Of a stretch of DNA of 64,000 nucleotides, positions 61,101 to 64,000 are shown piece after piece. Position 1 is the stretch's first letter, and every line of letters starts with the position of its first letter. The stretch is taken from NCBI RefSeq assembly GCF_002846415.1, contig NZ_PJMX01000001.1, forward strand, positions 5,580,001-5,644,000. Direction: 5' to 3'. The translations under genes and the position numbers were made by a program. The notes under the pieces are model-generated. The model was not told the DNA's origin. It did not search any database and saw only the letters and a program-made list of their open reading frames with translations. The stretch comes from Streptomyces sp. TLI_146. Its GTDB lineage: Bacteria > Actinomycetota > Actinomycetes > Streptomycetales > Streptomycetaceae.

Positions 61101-61438
61101 ACGGCCGCCCCGGCGCCGACCGCGGGCCCCGCGCCGGTCCCCAGCGCCGCGTCCGCGACGACGGCGGCGACCGCCGCGACGGCGGTCACCAGGAACGCCG
61201 TGCCCGCCTTCTCGCTCGCGAACCGGGCCCCCAGCGTGGGCTGCCCGGCCGCCGCCTCGTCCAGCGCCCGGGTGTACGCCGTGTACTCCTCCTCGGCGCT
61301 GGCCGCCAGCGCGTCCAGTGCCGCCCGGCCGCGTGTCAGCAGCGCGTTGGCGTCGGCCCGGCCGCCGGAGCGCCGCACCTCCTCCTCCACCGCGCGCACC
61401 AACAGCCGCTCGGCCTCCGCCCGATGGCCGTCCCGCAT
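58187..61438 (-). CDS. STAND/NB-ARC-like TPR protein with membrane helices and Arg P-loop
   Basis: The 1083-residue protein has two N-terminal helices at about 77-130 (AFLVTAVAAVAAVVADAALG, and AAVAVAGAATTVV), a P-loop at 251-260 reading GPAGVGRTTL, Walker B VTVILDDAQD at 349-358, LRELCGGLPLALRVAG, a helical domain and about nine TPR-like repeats (LHHQGNLTEAAARLREAIELQ, TLYYLGQALEERGDRDQAVRELERA and others) to the C-terminus. No DNA-binding domain was found. The P-loop Lys is Arg, unusual for an NTPase. The ATG complementing 61436-61438 is chosen because a longer reading would enter the divergent gene. Confidence 0.85.
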   Translation of the reverse strand: MRDGHRAEAERLLVRAVEEEVRRSGGRADANALLTRGRAALDALAASAEEEYTAYTRALDEAAAGQPTLGARFASEKAGTAFLVTAVAAVAAVVADAALGTGAGPAVGAGAAVAVAGAATTVVRVTAAHWPAAHRRAGELGRPGGAEQLRLQWLTALDVRGIRPFLDQQRMTAPAARTGKKADASVPTQLRGTDKSAAARRRSVLEQSFGHLPEPQGPFAGRRAELGRITQWVQSARAATETRPTVVVLHGPAGVGRTTLAVRAAHQLRDQFRGACLVDLRGGAQTPLPTRDALLHLLNRLGAPREQLLFRKGVSPAQADSRARTSSSADQQVRRLAELYHQHLTGLPVTVILDDAQDAEQVRTLVPERSDSLVLVTAARPLELPADFPAWVHQLAVEPLDEAGAEELLRESAQEDFKEPYDGEASVLVRELCGGLPLALRVAGSSLGSRDARALAADLGAYGPVAPVERALWLRYTDQSEQPRRLLRRLALAGRASLGAAAAAALLATSEAEAGRLLADLARAGLIEQVRADRYRLHDTVRTFARARLLDEEEAAERTAAQERLIQNYADLADAVIRMVDGKLSTRAGQFGGHGFTSLDAALRWLDDESSFITAALRDAEDVNQQAVLNLLGALCDYCLLRGDLYRLGEISELSQAVDQGLLERSVRWRTGIAARQLGELDTARTTLSSVVGLYREAQNDAGAALALCSLGITLHHQGNLTEAAARLREAIELQSSPAQDEDRAWSLHALAAVERDRANLADALTLLDTALTLHREGESLHGEAWTHFQLGQVCLRMGDVPRADEELRTALDLYGRTRDGRGEAWALTQLARARLVDGDPNPAVDGLRQALSRHREMEDARGEAWTLYYLGQALEERGDRDQAVRELERARTMFSRMRDVYGLACARHHSGRVTRDQRAAQTGNLRNSGFARQLLVDARADFHRIGVAHGEGWTCLELALIDAGNNRAPQALRLCDEAVELFDSYGDRRGGDWARFLRCTLLPYASAGGSEIGAAVAQEELSQLIRAHHATRDGKLEDCAEAYALMLERGVELEDGWQAWHLGMVPTRHSREVMGVPVGAGR

Positions 61439-61573
61439 GTGCGTCCCCCTCCGAGAGCGTCCGCTGCGACTTGAGTCCTGGTCGAGTGTGCCGTCGGTGT
61501 CAAGTGTCCTGCGCGGCGCGCGTCGGCGCGAGGGAGTCGGCGGATCATCTCGGGTGTGGGGGAGGATGGGTCC

Positions 61574-63577
<2,004 letters not shown>

Positions 63578-63587
63578 GAACGCTGTG

Positions 63588-63629
63588 CGGGTGGTGCGCC
63601 GCGCCCGCGCGGGCGCGGCGCACCACCCG
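63588..63629. terminator. 42-bp perfect palindrome terminator
   Basis: Twenty-one-nt arms (63588-63608 and 63609-63629) with no unpaired bases between, 11 bp after the DUF255 gene and 6 bp before the end of the convergent secreted protein gene. It works as a bidirectional terminator. Confidence 0.85.
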
Positions 63630-63634
63630 GTGGC

Positions 63635-64000
63635 TCAGCTGTCGTTCTTGTAGATGCCGATGTAGTACCAGTCGCCCGACTGCGATGCCGGGACCCAGCT
63701 GTCCTGCGAGCCCAGCCAGCGGCCGCCGCTCTGGCCGCAGGTCCGGTCGGTCCACTTGCTGAAGTGCATGTAGTCGCGCCACCACCAGCCGCCGAACCGG
63801 GTCTCGTAGCCCGGCGTGGCCAGGCACGCGTGGGCCGGGCGGCCCTTCTGGTCGTAGCCGTCGATCTTGATGGACGCGACCTGGTGCGTCTCGTCGTCGA
63901 TGACGATCTGCTGCCCGTCGGTGCCCGCGAACGCGGTGCCGCCGGTGGCTGCCAGGCCCGCCACGGCCAGCGTGCCGGTGGCGGCGGCCATGGCGAACTT
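63635..64000 (-). CDS. secreted protein, 5' end outside the window (partial)
   Basis: At least 121 residues are visible. They begin in what looks like the middle of a signal peptide (KFAMAAATGTLAVAGLAATGGTAFAG). The mature part is IVIDDETHQVASIKIDGYDQKGRPAHACLATP, ETRFGGWWWRDYMHFSKWTDRTCGQSGGRWLGSQ and YYIGIYKNDS at the end, with two Cys that could pair. The Met at 63991 is probably internal and the real start lies beyond 64000. Function unknown. Confidence 0.75.
   Translation of the reverse strand, partial: KFAMAAATGTLAVAGLAATGGTAFAGTDGQQIVIDDETHQVASIKIDGYDQKGRPAHACLATPGYETRFGGWWWRDYMHFSKWTDRTCGQSGGRWLGSQDSWVPASQSGDWYYIGIYKNDS

Overview
The window is high-GC DNA (roughly 70 percent by eye) with GTG/TTG starts, G-rich ribosome binding sites and short gaps. 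Its gene families place it in a Streptomyces chromosome: AfsQ1/AfsQ2/SigQ, mycothiol conjugate amidase, a three-part acyl-CoA carboxylase with an epsilon subunit, a class III adenylate cyclase and a sortase-type LAxTG protein. From memory, the order matches the conserved core around afsQ, hutH, metB and mca of S. coelicolor (about SCO4900 to SCO4970). No rRNA, tRNA, CRISPR array or insertion sequence was recognised.

Region by region. 1-9.7 kb: a partial alpha/beta hydrolase, adenosine deaminase, small secreted and lipoprotein genes, then lipoprotein-afsQ2-afsQ1 divergent from sigQ, and a uridine kinase-like gene. 9.7-19.6 kb: deoC with two overlapping aldehyde dehydrogenase genes, secreted and membrane proteins, a PIG-V-like mannosyltransferase, and a purine nucleoside phosphorylase-phosphosugar mutase operon. 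19.8-26 kb: a GGCT-like protein, an LpdA-type flavoprotein, DeoR and TetR regulators, and an unknown two-gene membrane operon. 26-38 kb: acyl-CoA carboxylase alpha, beta and epsilon subunits, Maf, BirA, adenylate cyclase, enoyl-CoA hydratase, a GAF-GGDEF protein, histidine ammonia-lyase and a wall-anchored miniprotein. 38-45.2 kb: an L,D-transpeptidase, a divergent regulator/alcohol dehydrogenase pair, a polytopic membrane protein and an AAA ATPase. 45.2-47.3 kb: a lower-GC four-gene islet built around a WhiJ-like regulator with a TTA codon. 47.4-64 kb: MsrA, a TPR-like protein, MetB, a mini sigma-like pair, MarR, threonine ammonia-lyase, a DrrAB-like ABC exporter, GreA, Mca, a STAND/TPR protein, a YyaL-type thioredoxin-fold protein and a partial secreted protein.

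The clearest system is a scattered nucleoside-catabolism regulon. The same perfect 12-bp palindrome, CTACGCGCGTAG, lies 16-24 bp before the start codons of add, deoC and the purine nucleoside phosphorylase gene. Together with the PGM2-like mutase and the deoC-linked aldehyde dehydrogenases, these genes form a near-complete route from (deoxy)adenosine to pentose 5-phosphate, glyceraldehyde 3-phosphate and acetate. Other points of note are a textbook AfsQ1 box, a cysteine-free partner aldehyde dehydrogenase, an amyloid-motif-like tail on an unknown membrane protein, a STAND protein with an Arg P-loop, and a dispersed family of large intergenic hairpins.
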